Assembly (NCBI RefSeq): GCF_000005505.3
Contig: NC_016131.3
Coordinates: 52,871,355-52,935,354, forward strand
Length of the DNA: 64,000 nt
From: Brachypodium distachyon
Lineage: Eukaryota > Streptophyta > Magnoliopsida > Poales > Poaceae
Reading direction: 5' to 3'
How positions within the stretch are numbered: position 1 is the first letter of the stretch; the number at the start of each line of letters is the position of its first letter. The notes beneath the pieces were generated by a model, which worked only from the letters and a program-made list of their open reading frames with translations, was not told the origin of the DNA and did no database searches. Below, piece by piece: positions 23,531-34,865 of this stretch. Position numbers and translations under genes: made by a program.

Positions 23531-25433
23531 CCTAAACCGGGTATAGGTTAGGAAAAAAAATTCTTAAATAGGCAGCCCCAAGGAATTTCCACCGAGTGAG
23601 GTAAAAAGATAGCGGCAGATTTGACAGAAACACGAAGCAAATTACCAGATTCTTGAATCGAGTGGAGTAACTAGTATAGGATTATAGCATGAGATATTGA
23701 GATATGCATCGGATGCATCAGAGGCCTAGAAGTAGGATGCATCGGGAACGTCATGCGAAAACAAAACAAAGCACATTGTGTCCTGTACTTTATGTCTACC
23801 ATATGAAATGCCGAACAGCTGAAGGAGGATGGGGAGCCAAAGCCAAGACAATCATGGATGCCGGGCAAACTCTAGCTATAAGTAATTAAGATGTCAAGTG
23901 TTTGTCCATGTAAAACGCCTGACTACCTCCTCACTCGTTGATACTCTCCCAAATGGGAAGTTGCCAGCGAAGCCCGGGCAGTTGCCAAGGAAGTTGTACC
24001 ATCTTGGCTCGTGTATTTTCCAGATGACATGTGTGACTTGGTTCATCTTCTTGATAAAGAACCAAAACATTAATAAAATTCTCCTTTACCCCCTGAATAA
24101 ACACCTCCCTGTAGTAAAACATAGTATTTGTTAAAATTTTATCCTGCCTTCGACTCAAATTTTGAATTCAGATTTTGCACTTGTTTTTCTCGGTACAACT
24201 GGTAACAGGTGAAGAACGCAAACAAACAAATAATTAAAAAATATTCCTGTGTAATGGTGGCTACTCATGACCGCATAAATACTGTTGGGTTCGAATAACC
24301 CACAAACATAGTACAACATAAACTTTCATCCATAGCTCAACATCGGCTCCCACCGTCCTCAGGATATGACTTTGAGATCAGTGTCAATTAATTAACTTAC
24401 CATTAGAGTATTGATTAATTAGTCTAGTAAAACAAAAGGTACTACTACTTTTACGATGCGACCATCTGGCATCTCTCATTCTCTCTCTACCTCTTGCATG
24501 TGAGTGCTTTTGCCATGAGTGCTGACATCTTTTTATGCATGTGCCGGTACCTCTTTTCCCCACCATTTTTCTTCTGCTCATGACACAAGTGCATAGTCAA
24601 TGTTTAGGCTCGTTTGTAAGTACACCCGATACACGACAAATACCGTATCAATTTTATAGTACGCGAAGTACATGACTGATACAACAAAGATACATGGCAT
24701 GCACATTAACAGTTTTTAAGTATCTCGTCAATACCAAGACTGTGTACTTCAACTCGTAACAGTACATCACGTACCAGGAAAAATCACAGTACAAACATTT
24801 GTCAAAACTTAGTGCATCAAGCAAATCACGGTATGAAGATCGCAAAGAAAAGTTAACAATCAATAGCTACCTAAAACACCAAGAAACAAATAACCATAGA
24901 TCAAACGAATTTCAGATAGCCCATACTCTCGGTTCAAAGAAAACCACGAGATCCAAAATCAAATGAACATGATCCATTATCGTACCACGGATAATATTCA
25001 ATGAACAAGATCGTTCATGGTATCAGCCATGGTATCAAGATCCCTCTCAATTTGAAGAAACGAGTAGATGCACTCGAACCGATGTCAAACTCGCCTCAAA
25101 CTTGTTCAGATCCACGTATGCCGGCATCGCAACGCCAGTGGCTGAGCCTGCGCCGAGAGAAAGCCTGCGCCGATGCGCAGAGATTACCTGGATGGCATAG
25201 GGATTAAGAAAAAAGAGTAGACACATGCTTCGCAAAGACATAAGGGTAGACACCGTGAGCGGTACCGAGAGATTTGGCGTCCATACTTCATCGAAGCACA
25301 CAGAAACCCCTCTGTAATAAGAAAAAGACATGCGAATTCCACAGCCAGCTTTTTAAAAATTCGTCCATTATAAAAATCCAGCATACCACAAAATGTATGT
25401 GCATATTATTCATTTCTTCTCGTGCCAACCTAC
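23531..25433. other. Gene-free stretch
   Basis: Read on both strands; only short open frames without recognisable motifs. AT-rich with some palindromic TTAATTAA-type sites near 24390-24420. I see nothing that supports a gene. Confidence 0.4.
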
Positions 25434-25520
25434 TACTACTTTTGTCTCAAAATAAATGACTTAGATTGTATAGATTCTTATACAAATTCACATCGCTTAT
25501 TTTGAGACGTGAGAGCAGTA
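25434..25520. mobile_element. Degenerate Stowaway-like MITE
   Basis: TTTGTCTCAAAATAAATGAC near the left end and TTATTTTGAGACGTGAGAG at the right form imperfect inverted repeats; possible TA flanks. Confidence 0.55.
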
Positions 25521-25740
25521 TAAAAGGTCACCGCTCATCTTGCGGCCCACAGAAGGGCTTCACCGCTTGAGGCACTTGGAGATGGCGTCAGATGACTAGT
25601 CGGCTTCGCCATCGGTGCCATGCCTGCTACTGCTTCCTCCTCATGATATATATCCAGCTCCCTTTCATTCCATTTGAGTTCCCAGACCTTGATCTGTTTG
25701 GGCATAAGTTCACGCTCGCCGAGATATCATTGCTTCAAAC

Positions 25741-26136
25741 TAGGGCTGAAAATGGAACATAAATAGTCAGAATTAAGCAAGTTTTTTTCCTTCAAAAAAG
25801 GGATCTCCCCGCCCTGAGCAAAACAAGTACAGACAATCTACTAATCTAGACATGCCAAAACAAGAGCAGATCTCATCAAGGTGGTCGAAGGATGTGGGTT
25901 GATATGGCCGATAGCCGCGGCAACGTACTTGAACTGCTAGTTGATGAGAGTGGGCTAAAACCGGAAAATTCCTATGAAACGGAAATGTAAATCATGTTTC
26001 CGGAAGTGTTCCAATAGAAATCGTTCTTCGGTTTTCCACACAACAAGAACTCTGTCTCCGTTTTTGTACTTTTTTTTATGTTTCCCTTTTTGTTTCCTGG
26101 AAAGGACGGAAAGTTTTCTTACCATTTTCACCCCTA
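25741..26136. mobile_element. Ds-like non-autonomous hAT element
   Basis: 396 bp. Left end TAGGGCTGAAAATGG, right end CCATTTTCACCCCTA (Ac/Ds-type termini). Flanks CTTCAAAC (25733-25740) and CTTGTAAC (26137-26144) are an 8-bp duplication with two changes. The right subterminal region has GGAAA/TTTCC motifs like Ds elements. No transposase. Confidence 0.75.
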
Positions 26137-26240
26137 CTTGTAACTGGCTCGGACAAGCATGCAATCTCCGCACATGTGAGCTCGCGGTTCATGAAGAGTT
26201 TGTAGCTCTAGAGAGGAGAGGTTATTAATACTCTACATAC

Positions 26241-26951
26241 TTTTTTTTTGGATCAAGGAGCACAAAGGGCCCCGATTTCATTAACGAAATCGAAGCTACA
26301 AGCAGTCTTTGGTGTTCAGAACAGGTTCAATGGTTCAGCAAAACGAAAACCAAAGGACCATAACTGAAGACATATATATTACAGTAGTTAAAACAAAGGC
26401 AAAACATGCCCAGACATCAGCAAACTTCAGGATAACAAGCATCTAACTGCAAGATCACACGTCGGTCAGGCGCCGATTGCTCAAGCCCCACCCAAACTTC
26501 TTAGATAAAACGTCAGACGCCACCATTTGCAACAGCTGTGCTCCTAGCTCGATCCTCCTCTTGACATCAGGCTTCTCCAGCCCCTCCCAATAAGTAATCC
26601 AGTAACAAATGTAAAAAACTAGATTAGAAGGATCTTTAGGACAACACTTTGAAAACAAGCTAAATTTCTTGCTTTACAAATCGCCCAACACAAAGCAGTT
26701 ATACCAATAGCCATTAGTCTACAATTTTTCCCATTGAAACTCAAGATCCAACTAGCTATCTGCTGCATAGAAACTGGCACCTTGCTGATGTTAAAAGCAC
26801 AGCACACCACGTTCCATAAGTACTTAGCAACAGGGCACGTTAAAAATTTGTGATCAATACTTTCAGTGCCTCCACAAAAGACAAACATTTCTACCTTTCC
26901 AGCCTCTATGCACTAGATTGTCAGTAGTAAGAATACTGTTACGTTCTACCA
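26241..26951 (-). mobile_element. 5'-truncated L1-type LINE with target duplication
   Basis: 711 bp with its poly(A) end (T-run on the plus strand) at 26241 and a perfect 14-bp duplication AATACTCTACATAC at 26227-26240 and 26952-26965. Minus-strand frames give VFCGGTESIDHKFLTCPVAKYLW and SWILSFNGKN...LCWAICKARN, the zf-RVT tail of an L1 LINE. Frameshifted. Confidence 0.9.
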
Positions 26952-26965
26952 AATACTCTACATAC

Positions 26966-27544
26966 ATACAGGATTTCTCTTCTTGTGTATCACCGAAACA
27001 TGAAGCAATTACTGAAATCTCCGGTCTAGTGAAGTTACAAGTGCAGGATCAGAGCTTCACGGACACTCACAAAAAGCCTAGAAAATAGGAATAGGATGCA
27101 CTGAGAATTCGAGATGAAGATCAACAATCAGCAAACGCTCGCACACAGCATTCATTTGAAGATGTCTACCATATGAATTGTTAAAAGAGTTCGTACAACT
27201 TAGCAGGCAGAGTGAGTATGTGCCTTGCGGCTACCTTGCTGGAGATATATGTGTCCAAGACTTCGAAATCAGGGTTTTATCGTTATTTCTTGATGATTTT
27301 CAGTATCCCGGTAGGCCAAAACGTACCTGGGACTACCAAAAGCGTCCAACAGTTGATAGCAAAAGGTGTTTGGTCTTTCCGTGTCCTATCATCGAATCGT
27401 ACCGGTGCCTCCAGACTCCAGCCTGGCCTGATCAAGACCGATCGATATCGAGCCGCTGGACATCGGGGCGTGCCGGCCTGACTGCTTCGCCCCCAGCCTG
27501 ATCTCCATGGCGCCGCTGATCAAGATGGTGATGAGAAAAACGAT
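26966..27544. other. Unassigned stretch
   Basis: Open frames at 27178-27501 have no recognised motif. No repeat boundaries found. It borders the Ulp1-type inverted duplication and may be part of that element. Confidence 0.3.
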
Positions 27545-27625
27545 TACGACCAAATGAAAGACGATGTTGTATAGATCGAGCAATTGAATGGCTGATTCAC
27601 GACATGGTACAACAGAATTCCTATG
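27545..27625. repeat. 81-bp repeat, copy 1
   Basis: GACCAAATGAAAG...GCAATTGAATGGCTGATTC...CATGGTACAACA occurs here and at 30976-31057 in the same orientation, although the sequences between them are arranged head to head. Confidence 0.8.
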
Positions 27626-29290
27626 ATAGCCAAGGCCCAGGTATCTCTTTGTTTGTTTACCCAAGCAAGTGTCTTAGTCACATTATCTGCATTGCGAATG
27701 TGAAAAACAGTTGCAAGTTATAAAATGTGATATGATGTGAAACAAGGTATTTGGCTGATAATAGTACACACCTTTTTTCTCCTTTTGTCTGCGTCGTGCC
27801 CTCTTGTCGTGATCGTAGTAGCAATATGCATCTGTTTTGTTAAAGGCCGCCTGAGGGGGCCATACAACCACTGGCAATTGTGTTGGGCTTTGCCATCATT
27901 TTATTTGTCATTTTTTTCATCACCATCTTTGTCCCTTTCCTCATCACCATCTTTCTCCTTGTCTTTATGGCCATTTGTACTGTGAGGACCTGTATGCCAT
28001 TTACACTCGCTCCCCACGTGACAAAATGTTTTCTATGATACATGAGAATCAGAGGTTAATCTGTAACATATGGATATTGGTTGAATTAATTACTAACTTG
28101 TAAATTCACCTCAGTCTGTACGAAGGGAACTTAAGGGAAAATGTAATCCTTATCCTGCATAGGAAATAATTGTTGCTTGTGCCCATATGAAGATGTTCAA
28201 GATAATGTGGGAATAGGATAGACATGCAAACCCAGAGCAAACAGAGTAGTAAATTCCCTAGATGCTTGACACTGTGTTCATTGTCGCTGGACACTGTGTC
28301 TAGTGTCGGCCATACCATCTACAAGTGGCCTGAACCACTGGTTTTCATAAACATAGTCGTTGTAAATGTACTTATTCTCCCGTGCTCCTAGGCGATGAAG
28401 AATTTGTTTAAGTATGCTTTCATCCAACATAAACGTATGAAGATCAGTCATAATACGATTTGTAATATGCAAAAAGAGAAATAGGTTGTCAGGTTCTTCA
28501 ACTTGCGCATACATAAACATGGTTGGTGGTGTGGACGGGTCTATGCAACACATATTCTGCATCATTTGTGATGTCTTGGATAATCTAATAAGGAATACAA
28601 ATTAATGGTTAGTTTGTGGTAGCAACGAACGAGCATATCATATAGTTGCAATGAACATTCAGCAAATCATTTGCAGACATCTCCATCTCTGAACTTGGCC
28701 TTGTTTCTTTGTGCCACCTTTGCTTCAAACCAATGTTGACCTCTATCCCGTGTTTCGCTATGTTGACGTAAATTTTCTCCCAATACCAGACATGCATTGC
28801 ATCTGAAGAAAAAAATCATATATGTACCAAGACTTGTTATAAATCAACTTAATAACCGTTATGTTCTTACTTGGGGTAGAGATAGGTTGCCGCAAAGGTT
28901 CGTTTATTTCTTGGTCTTGTATTGCCTAATGCTTTCCATGAGGTGATTCAGTGTCAGGCTTGCCCAATTCACTTCTTTGATGTCATTGACATCCAATATC
29001 AGCTTTAAATAGCCACATCTCACACTTTCTTTGGTGGTTGGGCATATGTGCCGGCAGATGGCGCACAAAAGACATCTTTTGACGAATGTTCGTCAATACA
29101 TCCTTTGTTTTGTTTAATTTGTTCGACGAGTCCCTAGAAATTTATTGTTGACCCTGTGGTATCTTTGTAAGCATTAAACAGTTCTTGCTGCTTCTTCCTT
29201 CGTTGAGCCTCAACCTGCTCATCTTTATGTGTTTCTTTTATATTTGGGGTCTCTCCCTCAGATGGTATGTCTTGTATGTGTACAACATTC
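27626..29290 (-). pseudogene. Ulp1-transposon-like gene remnant, left inverted arm
   Basis: Minus-strand pieces: KETHKDEQVEAQRRKKQQELFNAYKD, MHVWYWEKIYVNIAKHGIEV, MMQNMCCIDPSTPPTMFMYA...ILKQILHRLGARENKYIYND, a Lys/Glu/Asp-rich segment and TLAWVNKQRDT. The same pieces occur on the plus strand at 29490-30940. Together with the Ulp1-type cysteine protease end at 34866-35183, this suggests a transposon-borne Ulp1 gene (inference). It is frameshifted and has stops. About 260 bp (28044-28310) are present here but missing from the other arm. Confidence 0.6.
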
Positions 29291-29305
29291 GTTAACTCCA
29301 TCCGT

Positions 29306-29453
29306 AGCTTAGATTTGTTGATGATGAATGCATCATCTTCAGCATTATAACAATAAGCCACTTGCACGCAGGTCTTCCGTAGCTTAGATTCGTTGATGGT
29401 GAGTGCATCATCTTCAACACTAACAATCCGCCACATGCACGCAGGTCTTCCGT
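29306..29453. repeat. Two tandem 73-75 bp units at the hairpin centre
   Basis: AGCTTAGATTYGTTGATGRTGARTGCATCATCTTC...CACGCAGGTCTTCCGT is repeated at 29306-29380 and 29381-29453, mostly in the spacer between the inverted arms. On the minus strand both units are in frame and encode similar peptides (EDDALTINESKLRKTC, EDDAFIINKSKLR), so the repeat was part of the coding region. Confidence 0.85.
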
Positions 29454-29489
29454 CACTAGCGGATTGTGGCGGATAGAGTTAAAAGGATG

Positions 29490-31125
29490 TTGTACACATA
29501 CAAGAACTACCATATGAGGCAGAGACCACATATATAAAAGAAACACATAAAGATGATCAGGTTGAGGCTCAACGAAGGAAGAAGCAACAAGAACTATTTA
29601 ATGCTTACAAAGATACCACGGGGTCGACGATAACTTTCAAGGGACTCGTCAAACAAATTAAACAAAACAAAGGATGTACTAACGAACATTTTGTCACAAG
29701 ATTTCTTTTGTGCGCCATCTGTCAGCATATATGCCCAACCACCAAAGCAAGTGTGAGCATTAACTATTTAAAGCTGATGTTGGATGTCATGACATCAAAT
29801 AAGTGGATTGGGCAAGCCTGGTACTGAATCACCTAATGGAAAGCATTAGGCAATATAACAAAAAACAAATGAACCTCTGCGGCAACCTATCTCTACTCCA
29901 AGTAAGAACATAACAGTACTTGGTTCATTTCATAGCAAGTCTTGGTATCTGATTTTTTTTTCTTCTGGTGCAATCCAGGACTGTTACTGCTAGAAATTTT
30001 ATGTCAACAAAGCGAATCACGGGATAGAGGTCAATTATTCTCAGCGTGAAAAAACCGCTGATTCGACATTGGTCTGAAGCAAAGGTGGCACAGAGACAGC
30101 CAAGTTCGGAGCTGGAGATGCAAATGATTTGCTAAATGTTCATTGCAACTATATAATATGCTCGTTCGTTACTACCACAAACTAACCATTAATTTTTTAT
30201 TCCTTATGAGATTATCCAAGACATCACAAATGATGCAGAATATGTGTTGCATAGACCCGTCCACGGCACCAGCCATGTTTATGTATGCACAAGTTGAAGA
30301 ACCCGACAACCTATTTCTACTCTTTGCATATTACAAATTGTATTATGACTCATCTTCATACATTTATGTAGGATGAAAGCATACTTAAACAAATTTTTCA
30401 TCGCCTAGGAGCTCTGGAGAATAAGTACATTCACAAGGACTATGTTTATGAAAACCAGCGGTTCAGGCCACTTGTAGATGGTATGGCCGGATTCTTCTTT
30501 ATCATAGAAAACATACTGTCACGTGGGGGATGAGGGTAAATTGTATACATGTCCTCATAGTACAAATGGCCATGAAGACAAGGAGAAAGATGGCGATGAG
30601 GAAAGGGACAAAGATGGTGATGAGAAAAACGACAAATATAGTGAAGGCAAGGGCAACATAATTGCCAAGCGGCTGTGTGGCCCCTCAGGGAGGAAATCAA
30701 CATCGGCCTTCAACAAAACATATGCATATCGCTGCTACGATCACGGCAAGAGGGAACAACACAAACAGAAGGAGAAAAAGATATGTCCTATTATCCGCCA
30801 AATACCTGTTTCACATCATAGCACATTCTATAACTTGCAACTGTTCTTCACATTCGCAATGTAGATGATGTGACGGAGACACTTGCTTGGGTAAACAAAC
30901 AAAGAGATACTCGGGCTTTGGACATCATAGAGATACCCGACATATATATGTGTTGGCTTTGCCTTCACTATCTTTTTCACAAATAAAACCAAATGAAAGG
31001 TGTCGTTGTATAGATCAGGCAATTGAATGGCTGATTCACGACATGGTACAACAAAAAGCGATGGAGATGTATTCAAGGATGGTGAAAGATAGTTCCAAAG
31101 AAGTGGACAGATTAAATAGGTTGAC
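29490..31125 (+). pseudogene. Ulp1-transposon-like gene remnant, right inverted arm
   Basis: Plus-strand reading: KETHKDDQVEAQRRKKQQELF, KGLVKQIKQNKGCTNEHFVTRF then LLCAICQHICPTTKASVS (resembling the conserved segment before the protease in Ulp1-carrying plant transposons), later MMQNMCCIDPSTAPAMFMYA, a charged DKEKDGDEERDKDGDEKND tract and DVTETLAWVNKQRDT. It then runs into the 81-bp repeat and the LINE insertion at 31146. The reading is broken by stops and frameshifts. The family assignment is inference; the two-arm identity is seen directly. Confidence 0.55.
30976..31057. repeat. 81-bp repeat, copy 2
   Basis: Same orientation as 27545-27625. Here it lies about 40 bp outside the right inverted arm and is in an open frame reading RCIDQAIEWLIHDMVQQ. 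Confidence 0.8.
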
Positions 31126-31145
31126 AGACTTGACTGTCAATTATT

Positions 31146-34100
31146 TCACCGCCGAGTTCTTTCAGGCTTGCTGGACTACAGTCAAGGATGATGTCATGGC
31201 GGCCTTTGGCAAGCTACATGCGTTGCATGGACGTGGCTTCCAAGGTTTGAACCAAGCACTGTTGGTGCTAATCCCGAAGAAGCCTGACTCTGCAACCCTG
31301 AGAGATTTTCGACCGATCGGTTTGATCCACTCGTTCGCCAAGCTTGTGGCTAAGGCTCTTGCACTACGTTTATCCCCTAGGTTGAGCAGTCTGGTTGGGG
31401 AGAACCAATGCGCCTTTGTCAAGAAGCGTTGCATCCATGATAACTTCATGCTTGTGCAGCAGACGGCCCGCTTCCTCCATCGTCTCAAAGAGCCTCGGGT
31501 TATGTTAAAGTTGGACATAGCCCATGCTTTTGACTCGGTATCTTGGGCCCTCTTGTTTGCGGTGCTGCAGCACGTTGGTTTTGGACCTCGATTCCGTGAA
31601 TGGATTGCCATTCTCTTGTCCACCGCCAGCACCCGCATTCTGCTGAATGGATAGCCGGGCCCGCCGATCTGGCATCAGAAGGGGTTGCGGCAAGGAGATC
31701 CCCTCTTGCCTATGTTGTTTGTGTTGGTGATTGACACGCTCAACCGGCTTTTAGCCAAGGCAACTGAGAGAGGTATCTTGCGAAGACTTGCTGCCCGCCA
31801 TCTGTTGACAAGCGTGTCCCTGTACGCAGATGATGTTATCATTTTCTGCCACCCGGACCGCTCGGAGCTCCTCACGGTGCGTCGTCTCCTCTCCTTTGGA
31901 CAGGCCTCGGGGCTTCATACCAACTTTGCCAAATGCTCGATGTCTCCCATTAGGTGCACGGAGGATGTGGCCGCGGAGGCAGCCGTCACGATGGGCTGTA
32001 CCATGGCTCCCTTCCCGGTGAAATACTTGGGGATCCCTCTGGGAATCCGAAAACCTTCTGCTGAGGCTTTTGGCCCCCTAGTTGACAAGATTGCTGACCG
32101 ATTGCCGCCCTGGAAGGCCGGCATGATGTCTAAGTCCGGTCGACGGACCCTGATTAAATCAGTCTTGTCGGCCATCCCGTTGCACCAAATCCTGGTTTTG
32201 GGCCTCTATCGGAAGGTACAAAAGCGGGTGGAGAAGATCTTGCGGGGCTTCCTTTGGTCTGGCCGGGCTGAGGCTCGTAGCGGACACTGCCATGTCAGTT
32301 GGTCCAAGGTTTGCATGCCTCTTTGCTACCGTGGCCTTGGCATTCCGGACTTCTCTCGACTGGCCGTCAGTCTCCGCGTACGTTGGATGTGGCGGATGCG
32401 AACTGACTCTCTTCGCCCTTGGCGTGGACTGGACTTACAGTTCTCTCATTTAGAGCGAAGGTTTTTTTTGCCTCCACCATGATGGTGGTCGGGCATGGCA
32501 CCTCCGCTCTGTTTTGGGCTGACCGTTGGTTGGATGGTCGTGCGATCTTAGAACTGGCCCCAAACCTCGTTCAGTTGGTTCCAAGACGTACCCAAAAAAA
32601 TCGCACCGTCCGCGAGGACCTTGCTAATAGAAGTTGGATCCGCCACATCCAGGGGATTCTTGATCCTATTGCCCTTTGGCAATACCTTCGGATTTGGGAG
32701 CGGTTGCTTATGGTCAAGCTTTCAGATGCGGCTGATACCCTGTGCTGGAGATGGACGGGTGACGGACAGTATTCTTCCAAGTCATGCTACCGCAGTCTCT
32801 TCCATGGGGGTGTTCTTTCTGACACTTGGAGGCTGAACTGGAAGTCTTGGGCACCGCCACGTGTCAAGTTTTTCATCTGGCTCGCCTGCCAGGACCGATG
32901 CTGGACGGCGGAGAGAAGGGCACGTCATGGGTTGTCTCATGCCCCGCGGTGCTTGCTGTGCAACCAATCGATGGAAACCATGAATCACCTCATGGTCGAC
33001 TATCCGAGTAAACTGCGTAGAACCACCACATTTGAGACAGTTGCTACGAAAATCATCGTTTTGCTAATTTTCGCGCAGAACCACCGCAATTCAATGAAGC
33101 TGTTGCACATAGCACTGATTCTGTTGTTTGGGACGTATAAACGCGTTTCTGACCGACCGGCCCACATGTCAGGTTGACCAGGCGGGACCTGGCGTTAGGG
33201 TCGTCCGTCAGCGCCATCTCCTCTCCTCTCTGTTTATCTCCTCGTGCTCTTCTTCGTCTTGCTCGTCGCCAAGCTCATGAGCAACAAGGAGACTCGGGAG
33301 CTCGTCGCCATGAACCTCTCTCTTCCCTCCCTTTCTTTTCTTTGTCTCCGGCGAACAGCTGCGTGGAGCCGCCGCACCCACGAGCTCCCTCCCCGTCCTG
33401 AATTTGGGCCGGTGAGCACTTCGCCGCTGGCACGAGAGGGGGCCGCCGCCGCCTCGATTTGCTGCTGCCCGCCAGAATTGGCCAATGGCCATCACCCGCC
33501 TCGATTCGCCGATGCCCTGCAGTGAACGCCCTGCAGTGAAGAAGGCCTTCCGTGACCTCCTGCACCTCCCGCGAGGTACCAGACGGCCCTCCCGCGGCCT
33601 GGACCACAACTCCGAGTGGAGCTCCGGCGGGACGTCCTCCGGTGTTGTGGGCGCCGCCGCTGCCAACTCGTCCCTTCCTCAGCCCACCTCAGCTCCCCAG
33701 TCTGCCACCTCGACGAGTATCCAGCTGGCCGAAATCAGGCGCGGGAGAGCAGCACTTCATGGTGACGCATGGGCAGGCGCAGGGCAGCGAGCTTGGCACG
33801 CCGGCGCGTTGGATCGAGGGGAGGCGGGGGAGATGCGTGCGCTCAGCGAGCAACAGCAAATAGCAAAGCAGCAGCAGTGGTCAGCGGCCGGCAAGCAGCA
33901 GCACAACAAGCAAGCAAGAAAGCAGCCCCACATCAAGCTGCAAGTAGTGGCCGGCAAGCAGCAGCACATGCACCGCCGCCGGTTGCTTCTTCTAAAGGTC
34001 TGGTGCGTGGTCGCCTGTCCGGCCGGCTAGTGAAGCCGCCAGCCCTGCCGAGCATGCAAAGGAAGCCCACGCTGCCAGAGACGCGCGAGAAGATGAGTCC

Positions 34101-34750
34101 GGCTCGGTCTAAACGGCGCTAACGGATGGCGTCCGCCCGGTCAACCTGACATGTGGGCCCAGTCACTAAGAAACGCGTTTATATGGCCCAAACGACAGAA
34201 TCAGTGCTATGTGCAACAACTTCACTGAATTGCAGTGGTTCTGCGCGAAAATTAGCAAAACTGGTGGTTTTCGTAAAAACTGTCTCAAATGTGGTGGTTC
34301 TGCGCAATTAACTCTCAACTGTCCCTTCTCCCGCTTCCTGTGGCATGAGGTGCTTTCTTGGATCCGATCCACCGCTGCCTCTCCTACTGTAGGTGTCCTC
34401 TTTGCGGATTGGTAGCACGTGACGGTCAACACCGCTCCTTCTTCGGCTCGGAAGGGCACTGCTTCAATCATCATGCTGACGGCCTGGTGGATTTGGAAGC
34501 ATCGCAACGCGGCGGTCTTCGACAACGTGACTCCTAGCATCGCCTCACTGACCGGATCCATCAAGGCGAACGCCAGGCTGTGGGCTCAGGCTGGGGCGAC
34601 TGGGCTTGGAGCGCTACTCCCGTCGGTCACTGGTTCCTAGAGGTCTTGCGTTGTATTTTTTGTGTGTGTTGCCCTCTTGGGCTTGTAAATTACTCTTTCT
34701 CTTAATATATGCATCGAGACACAAAGCTTTTGCGTTTTCTCGAAAAAAAA
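31146..34750 (+). mobile_element. L1-type LINE, 5'-truncated, inserted in the Ulp1-like gene
   Basis: Flanked by a 20-bp target duplication with three changes (31126-31145 and 34751-34770; AGACTTGACTG against AGACTTAACTG). The reverse transcriptase reads LVLIPKKPDSATLRDFRPIG, NQCAFVKKRCIHDNFMLVQQ, LKLDIAHAFDSVSW, GLRQGDPLLPMLFVLVIDTLN and the catalytic YADDVIIF (31821-31844), followed by GRRTLIKSVLSAIPLH and the zf-RVT domain (PRVKFFIWLACQDRCWT, RCLLCNQSMETMNHL). It ends GCGTTTTCTCGAAAAAAAAA. A TAG at about 31653, a frameshift near 32465 and a nested MULE at 33006-34315 make it inactive. ORF1 and endonuclease are absent. Confidence 0.95.
33006..34315. mobile_element. Non-autonomous MULE (Pack-MULE candidate) nested in the LINE
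   Basis: 1310 bp. Long terminal inverted repeats of about 180 bp (33006-33185 and 34136-34315) start GAGTAAACTGCG and AGAGTTAATTGCG and share GCGCAGAACCACC, TTGTTGCACATAGCACTGATTCTG and GTCAGGTTGACC. The 9-bp flanks CGACTATCC (32997-33005) and CAACTGTCC (34316-34324) differ at two bases; removal restores the LINE zinc motif VDCPFSRF. The interior (33190-34130) is GC-rich with CAG-rich repeats and no transposase, as in elements carrying captured gene pieces. The donor gene was not recognised. Confidence 0.92.
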
Positions 34751-34865
34751 AGACTTAACTGTTAATTCTTGGGAGCTCGTAAATATCGAACATGTGCCGA
34801 GGCAAAAAGACGAGTATGCACATTCATTGCCAATGTCTAATCTTCTTTTATAAACTCAAAAAATG

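Larger units (their letters stand above)
27626..30940. repeat. Large imperfect inverted duplication
   Basis: Left arm 27626-29290 and right arm 29490-30940 are reverse complements over 1.45-1.66 kb, with a spacer of about 200 bp. Anchors: 27652-27672 (GTATCTCTTTGTTTGTTTACC) against 30893-30911; 28303-28345 against 30450-30490; 28518-28570 against 30230-30290; and 29210-29230 against 29565-29590. Many substitutions and one deletion of about 260 bp separate the arms. Confidence 0.9.

Noticed and set aside
33208..34122. Several overlapping open frames of 80-180 codons inside the MULE
   Set aside because: They lie between TIRs, overlap on both strands and have compositional bias only; treated as cargo, not as independent genes.
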